Source: Leyella stercorea (lineage in GTDB: Bacteria > Bacteroidota > Bacteroidia > Bacteroidales > Bacteroidaceae). Taken from it: a stretch of DNA of 43,845 nt. Positions 34,539-43,664 of this stretch are shown one piece after another. Made by a program: the position numbers and the translations under genes. Location: NCBI RefSeq assembly GCF_019052365.1, contig NZ_JAHQUY010000020.1, positions 1 through 43,845 of the forward strand, in the 5' to 3' direction. Below the pieces are notes generated by a model. The model was not told the origin of the DNA and made no database searches. It saw only the letters and a program-made list of their open reading frames with translations. Each line of letters opens with the position of its first letter. Positions within the stretch are counted from its first letter, which is position 1.

Positions 34539-36074
34539 ATGAATCTGAAACAAGCTACTATACTCGCGGCTGCCGCAACATTGGGCTGCGCTCCTGCACA
34601 CGCCGAACAGCAGAAGCGCCCCAACATACTCGTGTTTCTCGTGGACGACATGGGATGGCAGGACACATCCGTGGCGTTCTGGGACCGCCGAACGCGATAT
34701 AACGACATGTACGAAACGCCGAACATGGAGCGACTGGCAAGCGAGGGAATGATGTTCACGCAAGCGTATGCCTGCCCAATCAGTTCGCCTACGCGATGCA
34801 GTCTGATGACGGGCATGAACATGGCGCGCCACCGTGTGACGAACTGGACGCTGGAGCGCGACAAGACCACCGACCATGAGAGCGACGTGGTGACACTGCC
34901 CGACTGGAACTACAACGGCATAGCGCAGGTGGACGCCCTGAACAACACCGCCGTGGCGAAGTCGTTCGTGCAGATACTGAAGGACAGCGGCTATCACACC
35001 ATCCATTGCGGCAAGGCGCATTGGGGAGCGAAGGACACGCCGGGCGAAAACCCGTGCCACTTCGGTTTCGACATGAACATAACGGGCACGGCGGCGGGCG
35101 GAGTGGCTACGTATCTGAGCGAACGCAACTACGGACACGACCGCGACGGCAAGCCCAACTCGCGTATGTCGACTCCCGGACTGGAGAAGTATTGGGGAAC
35201 GGGCACCTTCCTCACCGAAGCACTGACGCAGGAGGCGATAGGCGCACTCGAAAAGGCGAAGAAATACAAACAGCCTTTCTATCTCTATATGTCGCACTAC
35301 GCCGTGCACATTCCTATCGACAAGGACATGCGCTTCTTCCCGAAGTACGTGCGCAAGGGTCTTTCGGACAAAGACGCTGCTTACGCCTCGCTTGTAGAGG
35401 GCATGGACAAGAGTTTGGGCGACATAATGAACTGGCTGCAGCGCAACGGCGAAGCGGAGAACACCATCATCATCTTCCTCGGCGACAACGGCGGACTGGC
35501 GTGCAGCCCTGAGTTCCGCGAGGGCGAACCATTCACGCAGAACGCGCCGCTGCTCAGCGGAAAGGGCTCGCTCTACGAGGGCGGCATACGTGTGCCGTTC
35601 ATCGTGAAGTGGGGCGACACCGTAAAGCCCGGCACACGCAACGCAAGCAGCATAATAATAGAGGACCTCTACCCCACTATACTCGACATGGCGGGCGCGA
35701 AGCAGTATAAAGTGCCGCAGACCATCGACGGCGTCAGCATCGTGCCCACGCTGAAGGGCAAAGCGGACAGCCGCATAGCCGACAGAAGCCTTATCTGGAA
35801 CTTTCCTAACGTGTGGGACGGCTACGGACCGGGCATCAACCTGAACTGCGCCATACGTCGCGGCGACTGGAAACTGATATACTATTACGCCACTGGTCGC
35901 AAGGAGCTGTTCAACATTGCGCAGGACATCAGCGAGAGCCGCAATCTTGCTGAGCAGTATCCGGCGAAGGTGAAGCAGCTTTCGGCAGAACTGGGCAAGA
36001 AGCTGCGCAGCATGAACGCACAACGCCCGTCGTTCAAGACAACGGGCGCTGCATGTAAATGGCCAGATGAGTAA
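34539..36074 (+). CDS. Secreted sulfatase, serine-type formylglycine motif
   Basis: A 511-residue type I sulfatase (alkaline-phosphatase fold) with a signal peptide (MNLKQATILAAAATLGCAPA, probable cleavage after AHA). Metal-binding PNILVFLVDDMGW is at residues 28-40. The formylglycine motif is SSPTRCSLMTG (82-92), with Ser82 as the residue to be oxidised, hence dependent on an anaerobic radical-SAM maturase not present in the window. Other marks are HCGKAHWGAKD, IIFLGDNGGLACSPEFREGE and GKGSLYEGGIRVPFIVKWGD. It removes sulfate from a carbohydrate; the exact sulfated sugar is not predictable here. It is probably cotranscribed with the beta-galactosidase gene. Confidence 0.93.
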   Translation: MNLKQATILAAAATLGCAPAHAEQQKRPNILVFLVDDMGWQDTSVAFWDRRTRYNDMYETPNMERLASEGMMFTQAYACPISSPTRCSLMTGMNMARHRVTNWTLERDKTTDHESDVVTLPDWNYNGIAQVDALNNTAVAKSFVQILKDSGYHTIHCGKAHWGAKDTPGENPCHFGFDMNITGTAAGGVATYLSERNYGHDRDGKPNSRMSTPGLEKYWGTGTFLTEALTQEAIGALEKAKKYKQPFYLYMSHYAVHIPIDKDMRFFPKYVRKGLSDKDAAYASLVEGMDKSLGDIMNWLQRNGEAENTIIIFLGDNGGLACSPEFREGEPFTQNAPLLSGKGSLYEGGIRVPFIVKWGDTVKPGTRNASSIIIEDLYPTILDMAGAKQYKVPQTIDGVSIVPTLKGKADSRIADRSLIWNFPNVWDGYGPGINLNCAIRRGDWKLIYYYATGRKELFNIAQDISESRNLAEQYPAKVKQLSAELGKKLRSMNAQRPSFKTTGAACKWPDE

Positions 36075-36080
36075 ACAAAA

Positions 36081-36163
36081 GTAGCGGAGGTCTCCGGCCT
36101 CCGCAGCACCAAGTCGAACTAATCGTAAGACTATCTGCTGCGGAGGCCAGAGACCTCCGCTAC
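36081..36163. repeat. Double-hairpin repeat, GTAGCGGAGG family, copy 2
   Basis: GTAGCGGAGGTCTCCGGCC at the left and the inverted form at the right end bracket about 27 AT-rich bases. It begins 6 bases after the sulfatase stop and lies 17 bases from the end of the convergent flotillin-like gene, the same setting as copy 1 at 13609-13704. A bidirectional terminator role is plausible. Confidence 0.82.
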
Positions 36164-36180
36164 AATCAATATTACTCTTT

Positions 36181-37824
36181 TTATTTTTTATCTGTTTTCT
36201 CTTCCTTCTTCTCCGTTCCTTCGTCCTTCTTCTCCGAATGAAGTATATTCTTCACGGTTTCGCCGATGGGCAGCTGGTCGAGAACGCCGAGACTTGGCGC
36301 TACGGTTTTCACGAGCGAGTTGAGGAAGTTGCCGGTTGCTCCGTCGCCACCGTCGAACACCGTGACGTTGCCAAGCTGCATCTTCTCGAACGCCTTCACC
36401 TGCTCGCCTGCAATCTCCTTCCACTGGTCAACCATCTTGTACTGGATAGCGATAGCCGGGTTGAGTTCGGCGGCTTTCACCATTGCCTGGAAGCCGTCAG
36501 CCTCAGCCAGGAGCGACATCTTCTTACCCTCTGCCTCGGCTTCGAGACGCATGCGTATCGCCTTTGCCTCAGCCTCAGCCTGCGCCAGCGTAGCCTTTGC
36601 CTTCGCTTCAGCCTCGCGTATCACCTTCTCTGCCACGGCGTCTGCCTGCAAGATAGCCTCCTGCTTAGCCACTTCTGCTGGCACAATCTTCTCTGCCTTC
36701 AGCGACGACTCCACCTTCAGAGCCTTCGCCTCCTCCACTTCCTTCTGCGCCTTCTCGCGTGCGGTCTGCACGGCAGCCTCCGAACGCGCAGCAGCTTCGC
36801 CAGCCTCCTTGTCGGCGTTTGCCTGAGTAACCGAGAGTTGGGCGTTGGAAAGCGCTATTTCTTTCTGCGCCTCGTTGCGACCGATAGCGGCTTTCTTTTT
36901 CGCCTCCGCCTGCTTAATCTCCATATCCGAGTTAAGCTCTGCGATGCGACTCTCCTTCGCCGTGTTCGCCTGCTCCACATTGATGTTCATTTCGGCCTCA
37001 GCGCGAGCCACCTGCGACTCCTTGTCGGCGTTTGCGAGCGCCACCTGCGACACACGCTCCTTGTCGGTCTGCGCAACGGATATCTCCTGCTCCTTGCGTG
37101 TGGAGGCGATAGCCACCTCCTGGTCCTTGCGAGTCTCGGCAACGCGTGTCTCACGCTCCTTAATCTGGTTCGCAATCTTTATCGCACCGAGCTTCTCCTG
37201 CTCCTCAATGTTAGCCTGAGCCTCGTTCTGCGCCTTCGATTCTGCCTCCTTACCGAGGTTGACGATATAGTTGGCGGCGTCGCGGATGTCGCTGATGTTG
37301 ATGTTCATCAGATACAGACCGAACTTGCGCAGCTCGGTGTCGATATTATCCTTCACCTTGGCGAGGAACTTGTCGCGGTCGGAGTTGAGTTCCTCGATGG
37401 TCATGTCGGCGATGACGAGACGCATCTGTCCGTAAACCACGTCGGTGATGAGGTTCTGCTTGTCATCCATCGAGAGTCCGAGCATACGCTCAGCGGCGTT
37501 CTGCATCACTTCGGGGTCGGTACTGATGGCAACGGTGATGGTCGTGGGCACGTCTACGCGGATGTTCTGAGCAGAGATGGCACCCGTGAGCTTGCAGTCT
37601 ATCTGCATCGGCTTCATCGAGAGGAAGTCGTAGCCCTGGATGATAGGCCACACGAAGGCAGCTCCGCCGTGGTAGAGTTTCGCCGACTTCGATCCGCCGG
37701 TCTTACCGTAAACGACGAGCACCTCGTCTGACTTGCACTTGCGGTAGCGCGAAAGAACACCAATGATACCGAGCAGCACGATTACGACGAGCAAGCCGGC
37801 GAGAAGGAAAATGTTTGATTCCAT
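36181..37824 (-). CDS. Flotillin-like SPFH/band 7 protein (FloT/YqiK type)
   Basis: A 547-residue membrane-anchored scaffold. An N-terminal membrane segment (about residues 5-24, IFLLAGLLVVIVLLGIIGVL) is followed by an SPFH domain (KSDEVLVVYGKTGG to about residue 200), then a long alanine/glutamate-rich coiled coil (about 205-470) typical of flotillins, and a C-terminal part with GNVTVFDGGDGATGNFLNSL. A lysine/glutamate tail ends the protein. Flotillins organise membrane microdomains and are commonly encoded with an NfeD-like protein, which is exactly the gene upstream here (37957-38472). The length is at the upper normal range. Confidence 0.92.
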   Translation of the reverse strand: MESNIFLLAGLLVVIVLLGIIGVLSRYRKCKSDEVLVVYGKTGGSKSAKLYHGGAAFVWPIIQGYDFLSMKPMQIDCKLTGAISAQNIRVDVPTTITVAISTDPEVMQNAAERMLGLSMDDKQNLITDVVYGQMRLVIADMTIEELNSDRDKFLAKVKDNIDTELRKFGLYLMNINISDIRDAANYIVNLGKEAESKAQNEAQANIEEQEKLGAIKIANQIKERETRVAETRKDQEVAIASTRKEQEISVAQTDKERVSQVALANADKESQVARAEAEMNINVEQANTAKESRIAELNSDMEIKQAEAKKKAAIGRNEAQKEIALSNAQLSVTQANADKEAGEAAARSEAAVQTAREKAQKEVEEAKALKVESSLKAEKIVPAEVAKQEAILQADAVAEKVIREAEAKAKATLAQAEAEAKAIRMRLEAEAEGKKMSLLAEADGFQAMVKAAELNPAIAIQYKMVDQWKEIAGEQVKAFEKMQLGNVTVFDGGDGATGNFLNSLVKTVAPSLGVLDQLPIGETVKNILHSEKKDEGTEKKEEKTDKK

Positions 37825-37956
37825 AGCATTTTTTTAGTTATTAGTTTTTAATTATTAGTTATTAATTTTTAGGCGGAGAAGATGAGGGAATAAGCATTTG
37901 TCAACACCTCAACACCACACCACCTCAACACCACACCATCTCAACACCACACCATC

Positions 37957-38472
37957 TCACTCAATATAATACTTATTGTCGCGGTACTCCTTTATCGTCA
38001 CCACCTGGTCGGTCTTATAGTCGGTGTGTCCCGACTCCGACACCACATCGAGCTCGCGTTCCGCGCCGTCGCGCTTCACGAACACCGTATAGCGTCCGTC
38101 GCCAATATTGATATAAACCCTGCCAGCACGCCCAACGATATTCTGCGGACGCTCCGGCTTGCGCAGATTCTGCAGTCTGTACGCCAGCACGTACGAGTAG
38201 AACAGCACGAGCATGAACACCGCGCCCACCACCACAGCCAAAGCATACATCTGCCACGTGTCGCCGTCAAACAGCACACGCGTCCAGCCGAAGCCGATGA
38301 GAAAGTGGACGAGTCCCTTGAACGAGAACAGACTGCCAAGGTCGAAATTGGCATTGGCGTCGCCGTCCACGTCCATGTCCAAGTCGCCAAAGAACACGGA
38401 GATTACAAACTGAAGGAGGAAAATGCCGGTGGCTACCAGCGCGGTTAGCATAAAGATTTCGTGTGAGGTCAT
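37957..38472 (-). CDS. NfeD/YuaF-like membrane protein, flotillin partner
   Basis: A 171-residue protein with an N-terminal membrane segment (LTALVATGIFLLQFVISVFF), an acidic stretch (DLDMDVDGDANANFDL), one or two further membrane segments near 50-100, and a C-terminal OB-fold-like domain (NIVGRAGRVYINIGDGRYTV, DQVVTIKEYRDNKYYIE). This fits the short NfeD class that pairs with flotillins, as YuaF does with FloT in Bacillus. It lies 132 bases upstream of the flotillin-like gene on the same strand, the gap filled with repeat sequence. Confidence 0.85.
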   Translation of the reverse strand: MTSHEIFMLTALVATGIFLLQFVISVFFGDLDMDVDGDANANFDLGSLFSFKGLVHFLIGFGWTRVLFDGDTWQMYALAVVVGAVFMLVLFYSYVLAYRLQNLRKPERPQNIVGRAGRVYINIGDGRYTVFVKRDGAERELDVVSESGHTDYKTDQVVTIKEYRDNKYYIE

Positions 38473-38732
38473 GTGGTTGTGGTTGTTAGGTTGATATGTT
38501 GAAGTGGTGAGGTTTTAGGTTGAGATGGTGAGGTGGTGAGGTTTTAGGTTGAGATGGTGAGGTGGTGAGATGTTGAGATTTGTTTGGATGATGTTGTGGA
38601 GTTGAGATGGTGATATATGCAAATGTCAACACATCAACATATCAACACCACAACACACTTCTCAACACATCAACATCTCACCACCACAACATCATTTCAA
38701 CATCTCACCACCACAACACACTTCTCAACACC
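38473..38732. repeat. (GGTTGAGATGGTGAG)n and (TCAACACATCAACA)n tract
   Basis: Two nearly identical units of GGTGAGGTTTTAGGTTGAGA plus TGGTGAG are followed by ATATATGCAAATGTCAACAC and several CAACATCTCACCACCACAAC units. The G-rich left and C-rich right halves are complementary. The same kind of tract occupies 37895-37960 between the NfeD-like and flotillin-like genes. No promoter for the NfeD-like gene was recognised here. Confidence 0.65.
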
Positions 38733-40034
38733 TTACTCCTCCTTCTTCGGGAGCAGCAAGTTGAGCAGTACAGCGAGGAGGAACACAACAGCGACGCAGT
38801 TCTCTGCGAACACCGTGCGCACAATCTCGGGGAATATCTTGAACATCTCAGTAGCCTGCGTGAAGCCGAGGCCCACGCTGAGCGAGAGACTCACGATAAC
38901 CATGTTGCGCTGCGAGAAGCCCGTGCGAGCCATCATGCCGAAACCAGCATAAAGAATGCTGCCGAACATCATGATGGTGCAGCCGCCGAGCACAGCCTGC
39001 GGAATAGTAGTGAGCGCATGACCCACAACGGGGAACACACCGCCGATAATCATCACCAAAGCGCCGATGCCGATCGTGAAGCGGTTCACAACGCCCGACA
39101 TAGCAGCCAAGCCTACATTCTGACTGAACGACGTGATTGGCGTACAACCAAACAAGCCCGACACGCTACTTACGAAGCCGTCGCAACTGATGGCTGCGCC
39201 CATCTCCTTTGTCTCAGGGTCGCGGTTCAGCGCACCGTTGCACAGCGCCGACGTATCGCCGATAGTCTCCGTAGCCGACACAAGATAAACAGCCACAACC
39301 GAGAGTATCGCACCGATGTTGAACTCCGGCGTAAACGGCATAAGACGCGGCATCGACACTACAGCCAAGCCCGAAATACCGCTGAAGTCGACCATTCCCA
39401 TAAAACAAGCAAGGATGTAGCCCACGATAAGGCCCACAAGAACAGAAAGCGAACGAAGGAATCCCTTTGCGAAAACCTGGCAAAGAAGACAAGCGAGCAG
39501 CGTAACAGAACCCACAATCCAGTTGTTCAAGCTGCCAAAATCGGGCGAACCCATGCCGCCTGCAAACGAATTGGCTCCAATAGGCAGGAGCGAGAAACCG
39601 ATAGCCGTAACTACCGTAGCCGACACGACGTGCGGAATGAGCTTTATCCAATACTTCACGAACAAGCCGAGCACGCCCTCAACAAGTCCGCCCACGATAA
39701 CCGCACCGATAAGCGTGCCCATGCCGTATGCGCCGGCGATGCTGATGGCGAGCGAGAGGAACGTGAACGAGATGCCCATGACGATAGGCAGACGCGAACC
39801 GATGCGCCACACCGGGAACAACTGCACAAGCGTACCGATGCCGGCTATAATCATACAGTTCTGTATAAGTGCCGCACTGACCGCGCTGTCAAGTCCGACA
39901 ACGCTTGCCAGAATCATGATTGGGGTGATGTTGCTGACGAACATCGCCAGCACGTGCTGCAAACCGAACGGGAGAGCCTTTCCCAACGGCACTCTACCGT
40001 CAAGCTGATAGAGATTCTCAATTGATTTTTTCAT
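38733..40034 (-). CDS. NCS2 family nucleobase (uracil/xanthine-type) permease
   Basis: A 433-residue inner-membrane transporter of the nucleobase:cation symporter-2 family with about 14 hydrophobic segments. It shows PLGKALPFGLQHVLAMFVSN near the N terminus, the family block VVSATVVTAIGFSLLPIGAN, the substrate-site region SATETIGDTSALCNGAL, and GCTPITSFSQNVGLAAMSGV followed by VNRFTIGIGALVMI. The second-domain glutamate in ATETIGD is the usual purine-contact residue. Uric acid/xanthine-type substrates fit slightly better than uracil, but sequence alone does not decide. A TATATTTG box lies at 40102-40095 on the minus strand. Confidence 0.92.
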   Translation of the reverse strand: MKKSIENLYQLDGRVPLGKALPFGLQHVLAMFVSNITPIMILASVVGLDSAVSAALIQNCMIIAGIGTLVQLFPVWRIGSRLPIVMGISFTFLSLAISIAGAYGMGTLIGAVIVGGLVEGVLGLFVKYWIKLIPHVVSATVVTAIGFSLLPIGANSFAGGMGSPDFGSLNNWIVGSVTLLACLLCQVFAKGFLRSLSVLVGLIVGYILACFMGMVDFSGISGLAVVSMPRLMPFTPEFNIGAILSVVAVYLVSATETIGDTSALCNGALNRDPETKEMGAAISCDGFVSSVSGLFGCTPITSFSQNVGLAAMSGVVNRFTIGIGALVMIIGGVFPVVGHALTTIPQAVLGGCTIMMFGSILYAGFGMMARTGFSQRNMVIVSLSLSVGLGFTQATEMFKIFPEIVRTVFAENCVAVVFLLAVLLNLLLPKKEE

Positions 40035-40152
40035 TGTGTGTATATAAACGTTTATTATAGATCAAAAAAATCGCAGAAACTTGTTTTTGATGTGCAAATA
40101 TAGCGATTTATATTCAAAAACATACACACAACACTCACTATTATTACTACTT

Positions 40153-40723
40153 TTACTGATTCTCTCGGTTAATCAGGTTCACAACAACCTTCACCATTAC
40201 ATTCTTCTCCTCGGTTCTACTCTCGGCAATCATCAGCGTGAGCGCCACAAGTGTGTTGTCGGCAATGCGCTTGTGTCCGTCCTCGGCGTAAAGCACACGA
40301 CATAAGGCGCACAACATCCTTCAGCTCGTTGTAGCGGTCGAGCTTTATCTGCTGATTGATGGCATAGCCCTTGATGAGGTATTGCTTGAGGACGGAGGTC
40401 GCCCAACGACGAAACGACGTTGCATTTTTACTATTCACTCTATATCCCACAGAAATAATCATATCAAGATTATAGTATGGAATCTCACGAACAATCTGTC
40501 GTTGACCTTCAATTCGAACCTGTGCATTTTTTGCACAAGTTGAAAATTCTTCTAATTCTTCCGACTTATATATATTACGAATATGACGAACTATTGAAGT
40601 TCTATCAACTCCAAACAGCTCCGCCATCTGACTCTGTGTTAACCACACTGTCTCGTTCTCCAACTTCACATTAAGCTGCACGCTACCGTCTTGCGAGCGG
40701 TATATTTCGATTGAATTGTTCAT
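40153..40723 (-). pseudogene. RhuM-Fic protein gene with internal deletion
   Basis: The N-terminal part (40723 to about 40300) is a RhuM virulence-protein domain: VWLTQSQMAELFGVDRTSIV, HIRNIYKSEELEE, ISVGYRVNSKNATSFRRWAT and LKDVVRLMS. After that the frame runs into unrelated sequence and stops near 40217. In another frame, the DNA down to a TAA at 40155-40153 encodes VLYAEDGHKRIADNTLVALT plus LMIAESRTEEKNVMVKVVVN and LINRENQ, which matches the very end of Bacteroidota RhuM-Fic fusions. So a deletion appears to have removed the middle, including the Fic HxFxDGNxR site, and joined the ends out of frame. The product, if made, keeps only the RhuM part. Confidence 0.72.
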
Positions 40724-40799
40724 CTTTCTTTCCTTTCTACCGAGCTTAAATCAATCATAAAAAGACTAAAGCCCCTTTTACCTTTTTACTTTTTTACTT

Positions 40800-42350
40800 T
40801 TAATACATCCTGCGTTCCGCCCAGTCGCCACGGTCGAGGTTGCGGTAGCCAATAGCTTCGCTGATGTGCTGCACCTCCACGCGTTCTGAGCCGTCAAGGT
40901 CGGCGATGGTGCGCGCCACCTTGAGTATGCGGTTATAGGCGCGGGCGGAGAGCGAGAACTTCTCCATGGCGGTGCGCAGGAGAGCGATGGAGGCTTCGTC
41001 GGGCTCGGCGAACTGATGAATCATGCGCTCGGTCATCTGCGCGTTGCAGTGTACGCCCTTGAAGTCTTTGTAGCGGGCGGTCTGTATGTCGCGTGCCTTG
41101 ATGACACGCTCACGGATGGCGGCACTCGGCTCGCCGGGCTGCGCTTTCGAGATGTCCTTGAACGGCACGGGCGTAATCTCGCACTGGATATCGATGCGGT
41201 CGAGCAGCGGACCGGATATCTTGCTCATGTAACGCTGTATCTGTCCGGGCGTGCAGCAGCACTTGTGCGTCGGGTCGTTATAATAGCCGCAGGGACAGGG
41301 GTTCATCGAGGCGATGAACATGAACGAGCAGGGGAACTCAACGGTATATTTCGAGCGCGAGATGGTTATCTTATGGTCTTCGAGCGGCTGACGCAGCACT
41401 TCGAGCGTCTGCTTGTTGAATTCGGGCAGCTCGTCGGCGAACAACACGCCGTTATGTGCCAGCGATATCTCGCCCGGCTGCGGGTTTATTCCGCCGCCTA
41501 CGAGCGCCACTTCGGATATGGTGTGGTGGGGCGAGCGGAACGGGCGCTGTGAGATGAGCGACGTGCCGCGCTTCAGCTTTCCGGCAACGCTGTGTATCTG
41601 TGTCGTCTCCAGACTCTCCGAGAGCGACAGCGGCGGCAGAATAGAGGGCAGGCGCTTTGCCATCATCGACTTGCCCGAACCCGGAGGGCCTACCATGATA
41701 AGGTTGTGGCCGCCTGCCGCCGCCACTTCCAGCGCACGCTTCACGCTTTCCTGACCGCGCACGTCGGCGAAGTCGAGGTCGAAGCGGCTCTGCTGTTCGT
41801 AGAACTCGCGGCGTGTGTCGACGAACGTCGGCTCGTACACCTCACGCCCCGTGAGCAGCTTTATCACGTCCATGATGTTCTCCATGCCATACACCTCCAG
41901 ATTGTTCACCACTGCCGCCTCGCGCTCGTTCTGCTTCGGCACAATCAGTCCCTTGAACTTCTCGGCTCTTGCCCGGATGGCTATCGGCAGCGCTCCCTTC
42001 ACGGGCTGCAGCGTACCGTCGAGGCTCAGTTCGCCCACGAGCATATAGTCGGCGAGCACGTCGCTCGTCACGGCTCCGCTCGCGGTGAGTATAGCCATAG
42101 CCAGCGGCAGGTCGAACGAGCTACCCTCCTTGCGCAGGTCGGCAGGCGCGAGGTTGATGGTGATGTCTGCGTGCGGAAACTTATATCCGTTCACCTGCAG
42201 CGCCGACGCTATGCGGTCGCGTCCTTCGCGCACAGCGGTGTCGCCGAGTCCGGTCATGCGATACATCACGCCGGGCACGATATTCACTTCAACGGTTACG
42301 GTGGTTACGTCGAGGCCGTTAACGGCTGCGGAATAAGTCTTTACGAGCAT
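40800..42350 (-). CDS. yifB: YifB family Mg chelatase-like AAA ATPase (ComM homologue)
   Basis: A 516-residue hexameric helicase-like ATPase. In naturally transformable bacteria ComM drives branch migration of incoming DNA. The N-terminal ChlI-like domain shows YSAAVNGLDVTTVTVEVNIV, GLGDTAVREGRDRIASAL and INLAPADLRKEGSSFDLPLA. The AAA core has Walker A GPPGSGKSMMAKRLPSILPP, Walker B GVLFADELPEF, and MNPCPCGYYND with its cysteine cluster continuing in HKCCCTPG. The C-terminal SARAYNRILKVARTIADL closes the family pattern. Length is normal. It is divergent from ruvB, another branch-migration motor. Confidence 0.94.
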   Translation of the reverse strand: MLVKTYSAAVNGLDVTTVTVEVNIVPGVMYRMTGLGDTAVREGRDRIASALQVNGYKFPHADITINLAPADLRKEGSSFDLPLAMAILTASGAVTSDVLADYMLVGELSLDGTLQPVKGALPIAIRARAEKFKGLIVPKQNEREAAVVNNLEVYGMENIMDVIKLLTGREVYEPTFVDTRREFYEQQSRFDLDFADVRGQESVKRALEVAAAGGHNLIMVGPPGSGKSMMAKRLPSILPPLSLSESLETTQIHSVAGKLKRGTSLISQRPFRSPHHTISEVALVGGGINPQPGEISLAHNGVLFADELPEFNKQTLEVLRQPLEDHKITISRSKYTVEFPCSFMFIASMNPCPCGYYNDPTHKCCCTPGQIQRYMSKISGPLLDRIDIQCEITPVPFKDISKAQPGEPSAAIRERVIKARDIQTARYKDFKGVHCNAQMTERMIHQFAEPDEASIALLRTAMEKFSLSARAYNRILKVARTIADLDGSERVEVQHISEAIGYRNLDRGDWAERRMY

Positions 42351-42419
42351 AGTTCTATCTGGGTTTTAACGGGTTAATAGTGCGCAGCACTTTCACAAAT
42401 CGGAAGTGCCTATTGACTA

Positions 42420-42489
42420 CAAATTTAGTTGTTTCGTTTGTTTTATCCAAGTATATGGCGTTTTTTCTGCCAAAAATATACTAACTTTG
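42420..42489. promoter_or_regulatory. Divergent promoters of yifB and ruvB
   Basis: Minus strand: TTGG (42450-42447), 19 bases, TAAATTTG (42427-42420), about 70 bases before yifB. Plus strand: TAACTTTG (42482-42489) with a T-rich -33 region, 26 bases before ruvB. Confidence 0.65.
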
Positions 42490-42514
42490 TACAAAACAGA
42501 TTATCCGATACAAC

Positions 42515-43549
42515 ATGGAAGAAGATTTCGACATACGTCAGGAGCAGGGACGCAAGGGCGAGAAGGACTTTGAGAACGCTCTGCGACCGCTGCGGTTCGG
42601 CGATTTCAGCGGACAGCAGAAGGTGGTGGAGAACCTCGAAGTGTTCGTCGAGGCGGCGAAGTACCGCGGCGAACCGCTCGACCATACGCTACTGCACGGC
42701 CCCCCAGGACTGGGCAAGACAACGCTTAGCAACATCATAGCCAACGAACTGGGCGTGGGCTTCAAGATTACGAGCGGACCGGTGCTCGACAAGCCGGGCG
42801 ACCTCGCCGGCATCCTCACTTCGCTGGAGCCGCGCGACGTGCTCTTCATCGACGAGATTCACCGTCTCTCGCCGGTCGTGGAGGAGTATCTCTACTCGGC
42901 GATGGAGGACTACCGCATCGACATCATGATCGACAAGGGTCCGTCGGCGCGGTCTATACAGATCGACCTCAACCCGTTCACGCTCGTGGGTGCCACGACG
43001 CGCAGCGGACTGCTCACGGCGCCGCTCCGTGCGCGCTTCGGCATCAACCTCCACCTGGAATACTACGGACCGGAGATGCTGCAGAAGATCATCAAGCGCT
43101 CGGCGATGATTCTGAAGGTGCCCATCGACGACGATGCGGCTATAGAGATTGCGCGCCGCTCGCGTGGCACGCCGCGTATTGCGAACGCTCTGCTGCGCCG
43201 TGTGCGCGACTTTGCGCAGGTGAAGGGCAACGGACGCATCGACCGCGACATTGCGCGCCTATCGCTCTCGGCGCTCAACATCGACCAGTATGGTTTGGAC
43301 GAGATCGACAACAAGATTCTGCTCACCATCATCGACAAGTTCCGCGGCGGACCGGTCGGCGTGTCTACCATAGCCACCGCTATCGGCGAGGACACGGGCA
43401 CCGTCGAGGAGGTGTACGAGCCGTATCTCATCATGGAGGGCTTCATAAAGCGCACGCAGCGCGGACGTATGGTGACGCCCCTCGCCTACCAGCATCTCGG
43501 ACGACCGATGATCGGCAGCAATGCTGTGGAGCCGGGACTGTTCGACTAA
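42515..43549 (+). CDS. ruvB: Holliday junction branch migration helicase RuvB
   Basis: A 344-residue AAA+ motor that, with RuvA, drives branch migration of Holliday junctions. Visible motifs are [20 protein letters not shown], Walker [19 protein letters not shown], Walker [18 protein letters not shown], sensor 1 [20 protein letters not shown], arginine-containing [20 protein letters not shown], and the winged-helix end with [20 protein letters not shown] and [12 protein letters not shown]. Length and start are those of ordinary RuvB. No ruvA or ruvC is nearby. It starts 26 bases after its predicted -7 box. Confidence 0.97.
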   Translation: MEEDFDIRQEQGRKGEKDFENALRPLRFGDFSGQQKVVENLEVFVEAAKYRGEPLDHTLLHGPPGLGKTTLSNIIANELGVGFKITSGPVLDKPGDLAGILTSLEPRDVLFIDEIHRLSPVVEEYLYSAMEDYRIDIMIDKGPSARSIQIDLNPFTLVGATTRSGLLTAPLRARFGINLHLEYYGPEMLQKIIKRSAMILKVPIDDDAAIEIARRSRGTPRIANALLRRVRDFAQVKGNGRIDRDIARLSLSALNIDQYGLDEIDNKILLTIIDKFRGGPVGVSTIATAIGEDTGTVEEVYEPYLIMEGFIKRTQRGRMVTPLAYQHLGRPMIGSNAVEPGLFD

Positions 43550-43603
43550 CTCTCAACTGGAATGGCATACTTTTTGCCAAGACGATATTTGCACGATTTG
43601 ACC

Positions 43604-43664
43604 GCTCATATCTCGCGAAAAATCAAAAACAAAATCCTTAGTCGATTTTTCGCGAGTTTTGAGC
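43604..43664. repeat. Perfect 13-bp inverted repeat after ruvB
   Basis: CTCGCGAAAAATC (43612-43624) pairs with GATTTTTCGCGAG (43644-43656), extended across a 3x3 internal loop by GCTCA (43604-43608) and TGAGC (43660-43664). The loop is 19 bases. It could be a terminator for ruvB or a protein-binding site. A smaller TGGCA/TGCCA hairpin lies at about 43563-43579. The rest of 43550-43845 is AT-rich with nothing else recognised. Confidence 0.6.
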
